From DATJXG01 sp035500455 (GTDB taxonomy: Bacteria; Acidobacteriota; Terriglobia; Terriglobales; Acidobacteriaceae), in NCBI GenBank assembly GCA_035500455.1, contig DATJXG010000269.1, positions 1 through 12,006 of the forward strand: a DNA stretch of 12,006 nucleotides, in the 5' to 3' direction. Under the pieces are notes generated by a model. The model was not told the origin of the DNA. It made no database searches and saw only the letters and a program-made list of their open reading frames with translations. Positions 1 to 6,937 of the stretch are shown here, piece after piece (position 1 is the first letter of the stretch; every line of letters starts with the position of its first letter). The position numbers and the translations under genes were made by a program.

Positions 1-624
1 GGCTACCCGGTGCTGCAGGCGGCGGACATCCTGATCTACAAAGCGGATTTCGTTCCAGTAGGCGAAGACCAGGTTCCCCACGTGGAATTGACCCGCGAAA
101 TTGCTCGCCGCTTCAACCAGTTCTATCAGTACAAAGGGCGGCCGGTTTTTCCCGAGCCGCAGGCCCTGCTGACGCCGGCGGCCAAACTACCCGGCACTGA
201 CGGCCGCAAAATGTCGAAGTCATATGGAAACACCATCTTGCTCACCGATCCCGAGCCGGTGGTGCGGCAGAAACTGAAGACCATGGTGACCGACCCGGCG
301 CGCGTCAGGCGCAGCGATCCTGGCGACCCCGACAAATGCCCTGTCGGCGACCTGCACAAGATTTTCAGCAGCGCCGCCACCTTGGAGAAGGTGTACCAGG
401 GCTGCCGCTCGGCAGGGATCGGCTGCATCGAGTGCAAGGGATGGGCCGCGGATGCGCTTGTGCAAATCCTCGCGCCGATGCAGGAACGGCGGCGAAAATA
501 TGAGGAGAATCCGCGCCTGGCCTGGGATATCCTTGAAGCGGGCGCGGCCAAGGCTGGCAAAGAGGCTGACGTCACCATGAGCGAGGTGCGCCAAGCTATG
601 GGCATGTCGCTCGACCGCCCGTAA
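1..624 (+). CDS. trpS: Tryptophanyl-tRNA synthetase, 3' part (5' end outside window)
   Basis: Cytoplasmic class I aminoacyl-tRNA synthetase that charges tRNA-Trp with tryptophan using ATP. The frame is open from base 1, so the N-terminal part with the HIGH-type signature is missing and 207 residues remain. Visible hallmarks are the Rossmann-fold stretch GYPVLQAADIL followed by VGEDQVPHVELTREIARRFN, and the KMSKS ATP-binding loop encoded at 208-222. Downstream lie four cysteines (codons 337, 403, 424, 433) spaced C-x21-C-x6-C-x2-C. This closely resembles the C-x22-C-x6-C-x2-C pattern I recall for the [4Fe-4S] cluster of Thermotoga maritima TrpRS, so an iron-sulfur type enzyme is likely. The GTG at 10 is internal, not the start. 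scpA follows after a 240-base gap. The family call is secure; the cluster is inferred from spacing alone. Confidence 0.96.
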   Translation, partial: GYPVLQAADILIYKADFVPVGEDQVPHVELTREIARRFNQFYQYKGRPVFPEPQALLTPAAKLPGTDGRKMSKSYGNTILLTDPEPVVRQKLKTMVTDPARVRRSDPGDPDKCPVGDLHKIFSSAATLEKVYQGCRSAGIGCIECKGWAADALVQILAPMQERRRKYEENPRLAWDILEAGAAKAGKEADVTMSEVRQAMGMSLDRP

Positions 625-665
625 CTTCTGCGCCCGTTCGCACGTTAAGAAATAGGGAGTCGCAG

Positions 666-684
666 CGGGCGTCCCGGAGTTTTT
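666..684 (+). terminator. Possible weak terminator after trpS
   Basis: A short GC stem (CGGG at 666-669, CCCG at 673-676, three-base loop) is followed three bases later by five T residues at 680-684. It lies about 40 bases past the trpS stop. The stem is only 4 bp, so this is a weak candidate; a longer pairing of CGCCCG (631-636) with CGGGCG (666-671) competes with it. Confidence 0.25.
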
Positions 685-740
685 GAGCAGAGCAGCTTTA
701 GTGCCGGGGTGGAGGGCAAGAATCGCGCAACCCTAACCGG

Positions 741-836
741 CTCAAGATTTTACGCGTAACTGACTGATGCTGAATATTTTACCCAATTCGCAATCACTCC
801 CGGCGCGCAACTCCCACGCGCTCAATATTTTGCAAA
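741..836. repeat. Three imperfect AT-rich direct repeats upstream of scpA
   Basis: Within the 240-base trpS-scpA gap, three similar words occur: CTCAAGATTTTA at 741, CTGAATATTTTA at 770 and CTCAATATTTTG at 821. They stand out against the GC-rich surroundings and lie 29-124 bases before the scpA start. They could be promoter or regulator-binding sequence, but spacing is irregular and I see no clear -35/-10 pair. The rest of the gap holds only the possible trpS terminator and the scpA ribosome binding site. Confidence 0.25.
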
Positions 837-864
837 ATGCGCAGGGGGAGGGGGGTACCCCGGT

Positions 865-1701
865 ATGATCCCTTCTTCCGTCGAAAAGCCCGGTCCCCAC
901 CTGGTCAACAAGAACGCTCAGGTTGAAAGTGAATCCTCCTTTGCGGTCAGCGTTGGCGACGTGTACGAAGGCCCGCTCGACCTCCTGCTCGATCTGATCC
1001 GCAAGCAGGACATCGACATCTACGACATCCCCATCGCCACCATCACGGCGCAATACCTGGCGTATGTCGAAAAGCTGCGTGAACTCGACGTCAACGTGGC
1101 CGCCGAATTTATCTACATGGCGGCAGTGCTCATTCACATCAAGTCGCGGATGCTGTTGCCGCGCGACCCGCTGGCGCCCGCCGATGCCCAGGACGACCCG
1201 CGCAGCGAACTGGTCAACCGCCTCCTGGAGCACGAAAAATTCAAGTCAGCCGCGCAAATGCTGCTGCAGAAGCAGCAACTCGAAGACGCGGTGCGCTCCA
1301 ACCCGGCGATCAAAGAGTTTATGGACGCCGAAGGCACCGATCCGGAGATCGCCGCCGACGTCATCGACCTGGTGAAGACCTTCCAGCAGATTCTGGAGCG
1401 CGCGCGCAATCGTCCCTTGATGCAAGTGGATGAAGAGACCGTCACAGTGTCGCAGATGATTCAGTACCTGCAGCGGCGGCTCTCGCTGGAAGACCGGCCG
1501 GTACGCCTGAAGCAAATGCTGCGCAACATCAGTTCGCGGCAGGCGCTGGTGTGCATGTTTCTGGCGCTGCTCGAACTCGTGCGCCTGCAGGCGATCCAGC
1601 TTCGCCAGGACCGCATGTTCGGAGAAATTCTGCTGCGCAAGCACGACAGCTTCGAAGCGGTAATGGCGGAACGAGCCGCCGCGCGCGACGATTGGAAGTA
1701 A
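865..1701 (+). CDS. scpA: Segregation and condensation protein A (kleisin)
   Basis: Kleisin subunit of the bacterial SMC-ScpAB condensin. It bridges the SMC head and neck and recruits ScpB for chromosome compaction and segregation on the nucleoid. The 278-residue length is close to the usual 240-280. The N-terminal SMC-binding domain is clear at residues 30-100 (VYEGPLDLLLDLIRK, then DIDIYDIPI and the IKSRMLLPR helix). The middle is a charged, helical linker, and the C-terminal winged-helix region spans roughly 190-260 (QALVCMFLALLELVRLQAI). The ATG at 865 follows a strong purine tract (GGGGGAGGGGGG, about 845-855). It adds about 27 poorly conserved residues before the domain, with no better in-frame start inside. 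scpB follows after 123 bases largely filled by a repeat element, so tight translational coupling is absent. Confidence 0.96.
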   Translation: MIPSSVEKPGPHLVNKNAQVESESSFAVSVGDVYEGPLDLLLDLIRKQDIDIYDIPIATITAQYLAYVEKLRELDVNVAAEFIYMAAVLIHIKSRMLLPRDPLAPADAQDDPRSELVNRLLEHEKFKSAAQMLLQKQQLEDAVRSNPAIKEFMDAEGTDPEIAADVIDLVKTFQQILERARNRPLMQVDEETVTVSQMIQYLQRRLSLEDRPVRLKQMLRNISSRQALVCMFLALLELVRLQAIQLRQDRMFGEILLRKHDSFEAVMAERAAARDDWK

Positions 1702-1713
1702 CTCATGATGAAC

Positions 1714-1804
1714 TGTCATCCTGAGCGAAGCGAAGGACCCCACGCCCACGGCGAGCTGCACAGATGCCGCAAGGCATTCTCTTCGCCGCCCGTTGGGGAT
1801 GACA
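1714..1804. repeat. Dispersed palindromic element between scpA and scpB (TGTCATCCTGAGCG type)
   Basis: The stretch opens with TGTCATCCTGAGCGAAGCGA (from 1714) and closes with GGATGACA (1797-1804), the reverse complement of its first eight bases. I recognise the opening word as an interspersed repeat seen in many copies in Acidobacteriota and some other genomes. Read on the opposite strand it gives the peptide SFASLRMT, a familiar false-gene signature, and an antisense open frame of about 500 codons here includes it. It fills most of the scpA-scpB gap and leaves only about 20 bases for the scpB ribosome binding site. Confidence 0.75.
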
Positions 1805-1824
1805 AGTCGGCATAACGGGAGACC

Positions 1825-2688
1825 ATGAGCCTTAAGGCCAAAATCGAAGCCATCATTTACGCCGCCGAAACGCCGGTCACGCTCGACCAGATTGTGCAAC
1901 TGGTGAAGGAAGCCGGAGGCGCCCCCGAAACCGGCGCCGAAGAGTTCCGCTCCGGCGTCCGCTCCGCGCTGGAAGAATTGGTGGCGGAGTATTCGGCTGA
2001 AACCCACGGCATCGAAGTCCGCCAGGTCGCGGGCGGATACCGCATGTCCACCAAGCCCGAACAGCATGACGTGGTTCGCAGCTTCGCCAAGAGCCTCAAG
2101 CCGCCCATCCGCCTGTCGCTGCCCGCGCTGGAGACGCTCGCCGTAATCGCCTACCGGCAGCCGGTCACCGTGCCTGAGATCAGCGAAATTCGCAGCGTGG
2201 ATTCCAGCGGCGTGATCGCCACGCTTCTCGACCGCAAATTGATTACCACCGCGGGGCGCAAAGCCGTGATCGGGCGTCCCATCCTGTACCGGACCACGAA
2301 AGAATTCCTGCTGCGCTTTGGCTTGAAGGACGTTTCCGAATTGCCCAGCATGGAGGAATTCGAAAAGCTCGTGGCGGAGTCGTTCCAGAGCGATCTTCTG
2401 CCCCTGGCGGATGAAGCCCCGGTGAACGGATCGGTTCCGGCTGAAGTTGTACCGATTGACGAAAGCCGTGGCGAACCCGGGATTGAAGGCCCAAGTGAGC
2501 TGGCCGCCGATGCTGAACCTGGCGATCCCGCTCCTGAGGGTCAAGCGCCCGCCGCCGACGCAGGAGAGGTTGAGAAGAGCGAAGCCCAGCCAATCGAACT
2601 CAAGCAGAGTGAGGCGGAACAAAAAGAGGTTGAACAAAGTGAGGCCGAACAAACCGAGGTGATCGCCGAAGCCACCGGAACCGAATAG
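1825..2688 (+). CDS. scpB: Segregation and condensation protein B with an acidic repeat tail
   Basis: Partner subunit of ScpA in the SMC condensin; the family forms a dimer of tandem winged-helix domains that wraps the kleisin linker. Residues 1-90 make the first winged helix (MSLKAKIEAIIYAAETPVTL). Residues 95-180 make the second, with the conserved block ALETLAVIAYRQPVTVPEI, then SGVIATLLDRKLI and GRPILYRTTKEFLLRFGL. ScpB is usually about 180-200 residues; this one is 287 because of a tail from about residue 190 rich in Glu, Ala, Pro and Gln, probably disordered. The tail ends in three 10-residue tandem units (residues 251-280). GGGAG at 1817-1821 lies only 3 bases before the ATG, a short spacing. 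The pseudouridine synthase gene follows after 101 bases. Confidence 0.95.
   Translation: MSLKAKIEAIIYAAETPVTLDQIVQLVKEAGGAPETGAEEFRSGVRSALEELVAEYSAETHGIEVRQVAGGYRMSTKPEQHDVVRSFAKSLKPPIRLSLPALETLAVIAYRQPVTVPEISEIRSVDSSGVIATLLDRKLITTAGRKAVIGRPILYRTTKEFLLRFGLKDVSELPSMEEFEKLVAESFQSDLLPLADEAPVNGSVPAEVVPIDESRGEPGIEGPSELAADAEPGDPAPEGQAPAADAGEVEKSEAQPIELKQSEAEQKEVEQSEAEQTEVIAEATGTE
2575..2664 (+). repeat. Three 30-base tandem units in the scpB tail
   Basis: Three consecutive 30-base units (2575-2604, 2605-2634, 2635-2664) encode KSEAQPIELK, QSEAEQKEVE and QSEAEQTEVI. The last two are very similar at the DNA level and the first is more diverged. The array sits inside the acidic, likely disordered C-terminal extension of ScpB and keeps the frame. 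Confidence 0.8.
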
Positions 2689-2789
2689 GTCCCGTGTTCC
2701 TTGTGGTTCAAGTCCGGGCAAAACGACCACCGAAAACCCTGGGGCCACAGAGCCACTGAGCCATCTTCGATCGCCAAGCAGGAGCTGCC

Positions 2790-3563
2790 ATGCCCGCCGA
2801 ACGCCTGCAAAAAATCATCGCCGCTGCCGGAATCGCCTCACGCCGCAAGGCGGAGGAACTGATCACGGGCGGATTGGTCTCAGTCAACGGCCAGGTGGTG
2901 AGCGAGTTGGGCAGCAAAGCCGATCCCGAGCGCGATCACATCCGCGTCAACGGCAAGCTGTTGCACGGCGCCGAACGTCACGTTTACCTCCTTATGAACA
3001 AGCCCAAGGGATACGTCACCACGGTCAACGATCCCGAAGGCCGGCCCACGGTGATGGACCTGCTTCGCGGCGTCGGCGCCCGCGTTTATCCCGTGGGGCG
3101 CCTCGACTACGCCAGCGAAGGCCTGCTCCTGCTCACCAATGACGGCGAGTTGGCGCACCACTTAATGAAAGCCGCCTCCCACGTGCCCAAGACTTATCTG
3201 GTCAAGGTCGCTGGCCTGCCAGCGCCGGGGAGCCTGGCGAAGCTGCGGTCCGGCGTTTTCGTTGCCGCCGACCGAGGCGGCAAGTCACGGACTAGGACCG
3301 CTCCCGCAAAAGGCGCGAGAACCAGAACTGCGCCGGCAAAGATTGAGATGATCCGCGGCGGCGACAATCCCTGGCTGGAAGTCACTCTGATTGAGGGCAA
3401 GAACCGCCAGATTCGCCGCATGTTCGAAGAAGTAGGTCATCACGTGGAGAAGATCAAGCGCGTGCGCTACGGCCCGCTGCAACTGGACGTCCCGCCGGGA
3501 AAATTCCGCCGCCTCACGCCGCAGGAAGTTTCCCGGCTAAAGCCGCGCGGTAACACGGCCTGA
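2790..3563 (+). CDS. rluB: rRNA pseudouridine synthase, RluB/RsuA family
   Basis: Isomerises a specific uridine to pseudouridine in ribosomal RNA. The family includes RluB and RluE (23S) and RsuA (16S); proximity to scpAB favours RluB, but the target base cannot be read from sequence. Residues 3-60 form an S4 RNA-binding domain (RLQKIIAAAGIASRRKAEELI, then VSVNGQVV). The catalytic motif GRLDYASEGLLLLTNDGEL places the nucleophilic aspartate at D106. KTYLVKV and the C-terminal GKNRQIRRMFEEVGH block are also family hallmarks. The 257-residue length is normal. Unusually, residues about 160-186 hold a basic insertion containing RTRTAPAK twice, where the family has a short loop before the IRGGDNPWLEVTLIEG strand. 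The ATG has AGGAG at 2780-2784. No clear promoter is visible in the 101 bases after scpB, so co-transcription is likely. Confidence 0.93.
   Translation: MPAERLQKIIAAAGIASRRKAEELITGGLVSVNGQVVSELGSKADPERDHIRVNGKLLHGAERHVYLLMNKPKGYVTTVNDPEGRPTVMDLLRGVGARVYPVGRLDYASEGLLLLTNDGELAHHLMKAASHVPKTYLVKVAGLPAPGSLAKLRSGVFVAADRGGKSRTRTAPAKGARTRTAPAKIEMIRGGDNPWLEVTLIEGKNRQIRRMFEEVGHHVEKIKRVRYGPLQLDVPPGKFRRLTPQEVSRLKPRGNTA
3288..3341 (+). repeat. In-frame tandem repeat in the pseudouridine synthase gene
   Basis: The eight-residue peptide RTRTAPAK is encoded at 3288-3311 and again at 3318-3341, separated by codons for Gly-Ala. The two DNA copies differ at about 8 of 24 bases, yet every difference is synonymous. 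The period is 30 bases, as in the scpB tail array. Confidence 0.8.
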
Positions 3564-3617
3564 TATGATGGCCCACAGCATTTTCAGCTTCCAACAACCC
3601 CTGAGGGCGGGAGGATC

Positions 3618-5027
3618 GTGAGTTTGCAAGTTGCTGGAATTCAGGTGACGCCGGCCGTCATCGCGCCGCTCGATCCCGGCTTCCTCCCGGCGGCTTTGTT
3701 CACCCGCAAGTATCGGGAACTGGCGGCGTCCGCACCCAGCGTGCCGCTCAACCTGGCGCTGGAGCGCGCCGACGCTTCCATCTCTCGCTTCGACACTACT
3801 GTCATCGATCCCGCCTCCGGCCATCTCGAGTCCACCCGCTTCCACATCGAGCGCATCGTGAAGTTTCTGCTCTGGCAACGCGGAGGCTGGAAACTTTATG
3901 TCGGCGGGCCTGCCGAAATTGGGCGGTTTATTAAATCGGTTTACACGCAGACCGGAGAGCGCAAATTCGACGCCGAGTTCATGGGCACGATCTACGAACG
4001 CACCTTTGAGGTCGTGGTAAGCGGCGCCAGTGAAGTTCCAGCAGCCAAAGAGTTGAGCATGCCTCTTGGGCGCCATCTCGATGGCTGTCGCGTGGGCTTC
4101 GACCTGGGCGCCAGCGACCGCAAAGCCAGCGCCGTAATCGACGGCGAGGCTGTGTTCAGCGAGGAAGTGGTCTGGGACCCCAAGAACGCGGCCGATCCGC
4201 ATTATCACTACACCGGCATAATGGATTCAATCAAGCGAGCCGCGGCCCACCTGCCCCGCCTGGACGCAGTCGGCGGAAGCGCGGCCGGCGTGTACATCAA
4301 CAATCGCGCGCGCGTGGCCTCACTGTTTCGCGCGGTCCCAACGGCCGCTTTCGCGGAACAACTCGCTCCCATGTTCTTGCGCATTCGCGAGGAATTGGGC
4401 GTGCCGATGGAGGTCGTCAACGATGGCGAAGTGACCGCGCTGGCTGGCTCTATGTCCCTGGGAGAAAATCCCGTGCTGGGCATTGCGCTGGGCTCCAGCC
4501 AGGCTGCCGGCTACGTGAACCGCGAAGGCAACATCACGGGATGGCTGAACGAGCTGGCATTCGCTCCTGTGGACTACCGTCCCAACGGCCCGTTGGACGA
4601 GTGGTCCGGCGACTGCGGCGGCGCGCAGTATTTTTCGCAGCAGGCCACGAACCGCGTTGCCACCGCGGCCGGGATGGAATTTCCCGCGGAGATGGGCTTG
4701 CCCGAGCGCCTGGTGGAGCTGCAGAAGAAAATGGAAGCCGGAGACGCGCTGGCAGCCAAAGTTTACGAAACTATCGGGGCCTACGTGGGCTACGGCGTGG
4801 CGCACTACTCCGACTTCTACGATCTTAAGCACGTATTGATTCTTGGCCGCGTTACCACGGGCCGCGGCGGAGAAGTGATCCTCCGGAAGAGCCTGGAAGT
4901 TCTGCGCGCGGAGTTCCCCGAGCTTGCGGCCAGAATTTCGATTGCGCTACCCGACGAAAAAAACCGGCGTGTGGGCCAGTCCATTGCAGCCGCCAGCCTG
5001 CCGGCCATCCCAGGAGGACGGAAGTGA
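3618..5027 (+). CDS. Divergent ROK-family (sugar kinase-like) protein with extra N-terminal domain
   Basis: The C-terminal two thirds look like a ROK/hexokinase actin-like ATPase. GFDLGASDRKASAVIDGE (residues 160-177) fits the phosphate-binding DxGxx loop. VVNDGEV (267-272) matches the region holding the ROK catalytic aspartate, here D269. GIALGSSQAAGYV (288-300) and the HVLILGRVTTGRGGEVI segment (405-421) fit the second lobe. The cysteine-rich zinc motif typical of ROK kinases is not seen; in its place is NELAFAPVDY followed by DEWSGDCGGAQYFSQQ. Residues 1-155 form an additional region I do not recognise. At 469 residues it is much longer than a usual ROK kinase (about 300). The GTG start follows GGGAGG at 3609-3614. 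Its stop overlaps the next start as GTGA, so the two genes are translationally coupled. Substrate is unknown; an amino sugar is a guess from the neighbour. Confidence 0.72.
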   Translation: MSLQVAGIQVTPAVIAPLDPGFLPAALFTRKYRELAASAPSVPLNLALERADASISRFDTTVIDPASGHLESTRFHIERIVKFLLWQRGGWKLYVGGPAEIGRFIKSVYTQTGERKFDAEFMGTIYERTFEVVVSGASEVPAAKELSMPLGRHLDGCRVGFDLGASDRKASAVIDGEAVFSEEVVWDPKNAADPHYHYTGIMDSIKRAAAHLPRLDAVGGSAAGVYINNRARVASLFRAVPTAAFAEQLAPMFLRIREELGVPMEVVNDGEVTALAGSMSLGENPVLGIALGSSQAAGYVNREGNITGWLNELAFAPVDYRPNGPLDEWSGDCGGAQYFSQQATNRVATAAGMEFPAEMGLPERLVELQKKMEAGDALAAKVYETIGAYVGYGVAHYSDFYDLKHVLILGRVTTGRGGEVILRKSLEVLRAEFPELAARISIALPDEKNRRVGQSIAAASLPAIPGGRK

Positions 5028-5872
5028 AACTCAGCGATTCAGGCGCGGAAATCTGGACGCCGGACGGGACCGCGGAAGCGGCGGCACTGCAGCGCGTGAC
5101 CCACATGGGCATCGGCGCGCACCAGGACGACATCGAGATCATGTCCCTCGAAGGCATTCTTGCCGGCTTCGGCAGCAGCGAGAAATGGTTCATGGCCGTG
5201 ATCGTCACCAACGGCGCCGGCAGCCCCCGCGACGGCCTCTACGCCAACTACACCGATGCCGAGATGCAGGAAGTTCGCCGACTGGAGCAGAAGAAGGCCG
5301 CTTTCGTTGGCGAATATTCCGCTGTGGCGTTTCTCAACCATCCCAGCGCGGCGGTCAAAACCTCCAGCAACCCTGCGGCCAAGAATGATCTGAAGGCGTT
5401 GATCGGCGCCGCCCGTCCGGAAGTGATCTACACGCACAACCTCGCCGACAAGCACGACACGCACGTTGGCGTGACGTTGCGAACCATTGAAGCGATTCGC
5501 GAGCTTCCCCATGATCAACGCCCCAAAAAGCTGTACGGCTGCGAGGTCTGGCGCGATCTCGACTGGATGGCAGACGCCGATAAAGTTCTCTTCCGCCTGG
5601 ATGAGCACGAAAACATCGCCAATTCCCTGGTGGGCGTTTTCGATTCGCAGATCGCCGGCGGCAAGCGCTACGATCTGGCTACCCAGGGCCGCCGCCGCGC
5701 CCACGCCACTTACTACCAGAGCCACTCGGTAGATGCCGCGCAGTTGGTGAACTTCGGCATTGACCTGACCCAGCTGATTCAGGACGACAAGCTCGACCCG
5801 GCGGAGTATGTGGCAGGATTCATCCGGCGCTTCGGAGAAGATGTAAACGGCCGGATAAAAAAATTCAGTTGA
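5024..5872 (+). CDS. PIG-L / LmbE-type zinc deacetylase
   Basis: Resembles the PIG-L family of zinc-dependent N-acetylglucosamine de-N-acetylases, which includes the bacillithiol and mycothiol enzymes BshB and MshB and many unassigned sugar deacetylases. The metal and catalytic signature AHQDDIE (residues 32-38) is a variant of the usual AHPDDE. The second half of the site is DKHDTHVGV (142-150), with H147 the likely zinc ligand. VIVTNGAGSPRDG and the RRLEQKKAAFVGEYSAV segment also fit, as does the 282-residue length. There is no signal peptide, so it should be cytoplasmic. The start is GTG at 5024, sharing GTGA with the ROK-like gene's stop and preceded by AGGAGG inside that gene. The neighbours suggest a two-step sugar modification, but nothing identifies the substrate. 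Its end lies 15 bases from the convergent mutM end. Confidence 0.85.
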   Translation: MKLSDSGAEIWTPDGTAEAAALQRVTHMGIGAHQDDIEIMSLEGILAGFGSSEKWFMAVIVTNGAGSPRDGLYANYTDAEMQEVRRLEQKKAAFVGEYSAVAFLNHPSAAVKTSSNPAAKNDLKALIGAARPEVIYTHNLADKHDTHVGVTLRTIEAIRELPHDQRPKKLYGCEVWRDLDWMADADKVLFRLDEHENIANSLVGVFDSQIAGGKRYDLATQGRRRAHATYYQSHSVDAAQLVNFGIDLTQLIQDDKLDPAEYVAGFIRRFGEDVNGRIKKFS

Positions 5873-5887
5873 TATAACAAGCCGTGC

Positions 5888-6808
5888 TCACTTCTGGCAG
5901 TGCGGGCAGTAATGGCTGCTGCGGCCGGCAATCACCACGCGCTTGATCGGCGTCTTGCATACCAGGCAGGGCTCGTCTTCGCGGCCGTACACGCGGTGTT
6001 GCAGCTGGAAGAAACCCTCATCGCCGTCGGCATCCACGTAATCGGAAACCGACGATCCCCCCGCGGCAATCGCTTCCTTTAGAACTTCCTGAACCGCGAG
6101 ATACAGACGCCGCAATTCTTCCCGCGTAAGTGACGCCGCCCGGCGCCGCGGACGAATGCCCGCACGGAACAGCGATTCATCGGCGTAGATATTTCCCACT
6201 CCGCTGAGCAGCTTCTGGTTCAGCAGCGCACTCTTTATGGGTGTTTTGCGGCCACGGAAGAGTTCGACGAAACGCTCAAGCTCCACTTCCAGCGGTTCCG
6301 ACCCGCTCGCCTGAAAGCCATGGGCCACGCTCAAACGCCCAAAGCGGCGGGGATCGACAAAGCGCAGCTCCCGCCCGGAAGCCAGGCGAGCGATGGCGTG
6401 CGTGTGCTTCTCCACCTCGGCATCTGGCGGGCTGACCAGCATGCGCCCCGTCATTCCCAGATGCACAATCCACTGCGCTCCATCCAGTGTGGGGCGGGCG
6501 CCCCCGCCCGCCAGGGGAGGGGCACCGATCTTTTTGAGAGCTTGTTTAGACCGGCGCCTTCCGGCGCCGCCTACAGTCGCGGGCGAGGGCGCCCGCGACG
6601 CATCTGCAGCTTCGAGATCGAAGACAATATGCTTGCCTACGCGGCGCACGTCCGCAATCCGCTTGCCTTCCAGCGCCGCTACGATCTCCCGCGGCGAAGA
6701 CTTGAGCGGCTCGCGCTTCGATCCCAGCCACACCGACTCAATCACATCGCCGGTCACACGCTTCGCCAGGCCGCGAGCGATGGTTTCAACCTCAGGAAGT
6801 TCAGGCAC
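5888..6808 (-). CDS. mutM: Formamidopyrimidine-DNA glycosylase (Fpg) with an in-frame insertion
   Basis: Base-excision repair glycosylase/AP lyase that removes 8-oxoguanine and formamidopyrimidines from DNA. The mature N-terminus PELPEVETIARGL provides the catalytic proline and Glu. HLGMTGRM (116-123), RFVDPRRFGR (149-158) and LLSGVGNIYADE (200-211) are characteristic. The C-terminal zinc finger is complete: C281-x2-C284-x16-C301-x2-C304. At 306 residues it exceeds the usual 270-280 because of about 40 extra residues (about 67-110) between the GKHIVFDLE strand and the IVHLGMTGR strand. That stretch is encoded by three GC-rich hairpins. The start is GTG at 6806-6808, fixed by the required PELPE terminus. 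No Shine-Dalgarno sequence is visible, and a heptamer repeat ends 12 bases upstream. The gene is convergent with the PIG-L gene and divergent from purA. Confidence 0.95.
   Translation of the reverse strand: MPELPEVETIARGLAKRVTGDVIESVWLGSKREPLKSSPREIVAALEGKRIADVRRVGKHIVFDLEAADASRAPSPATVGGAGRRRSKQALKKIGAPPLAGGGARPTLDGAQWIVHLGMTGRMLVSPPDAEVEKHTHAIARLASGRELRFVDPRRFGRLSVAHGFQASGSEPLEVELERFVELFRGRKTPIKSALLNQKLLSGVGNIYADESLFRAGIRPRRRAASLTREELRRLYLAVQEVLKEAIAAGGSSVSDYVDADGDEGFFQLQHRVYGREDEPCLVCKTPIKRVVIAGRSSHYCPHCQK
6493..6599. repeat. Cluster of three palindromic hairpins inside mutM
   Basis: Three perfect inverted repeats with 4-base loops lie in a row inside the mutM reading frame: 8-bp arms at 6493-6512 (GGCGGGCG / CGCCCGCC), 7-bp arms at 6552-6569 (CGGCGCC / GGCGCCG) and 10-bp arms at 6576-6599 (GTCGCGGGCG / CGCCCGCGAC). 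Together they coincide with the extra segment of the protein. They look like intergenic palindromic repeats that entered a gene without breaking its frame. Confidence 0.75.
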
Positions 6809-6820
6809 GAAATTCAGTCT

Positions 6821-6898
6821 ACAGTCGTCGGTCGTCAGTCGTCAGTCGTCAACATTCGCCCTAAGGCCGAAGACTGACAACTGAAGACTGACGACTGT
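6821..6898. repeat. Inverted heptamer-repeat element upstream of mutM
   Basis: A 30-base arm at 6821-6850 and its reverse complement at 6869-6898 match at 26 of 30 positions, with an 18-base loop. The left arm contains four near-identical 7-base units (GTCGTCG once, then GTCGTCA three times, 6824-6851). The right arm repeats the same unit in degenerate form on the other strand. The element lies 12 bases from the mutM GTG and forms its untranslated leader. A second element of the same design lies before ndk. Confidence 0.8.
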
Positions 6899-6907
6899 CA
6901 CACCCGA

Positions 6908-6937
6908 TTGCCCCACTTCCGCCCGGCGGGTTATCAT
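6908..6937 (+). promoter_or_regulatory. Candidate sigma-70-type promoter for purA
   Basis: TTGCCC (6908-6913) and TATCAT (6932-6937) are separated by 18 bases and match the -35 and -10 consensus at 4/6 and 5/6 positions. A transcript from here would have a leader of about 140 bases before purA, containing a T-rich run near 6978-6983 and a possible stem (CGGGGC 6993-6998 with GCCCCG 7012-7017). I recognise no riboswitch. Confidence 0.35.

Noticed and set aside
1246..2748. 500-codon open frame on the minus strand across scpA, the repeat and scpB
   Set aside because: It is antisense to two clear genes in GC-rich DNA, has low-complexity composition, and contains SFASLRMT, the translated form of an interspersed repeat.
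2689..2789. Possible degenerate repeat in the scpB to pseudouridine synthase gap (TTCCTTGTGGTT and CCACAGAGCCACTGAG words)
   Set aside because: The two words pair poorly and the resemblance to known interspersed repeats is too vague to annotate.
6821..6898. CRISPR-like array upstream of mutM
   Set aside because: The units are only 7 bases, directly tandem without spacers, and arranged as an inverted pair; no cas genes are present.
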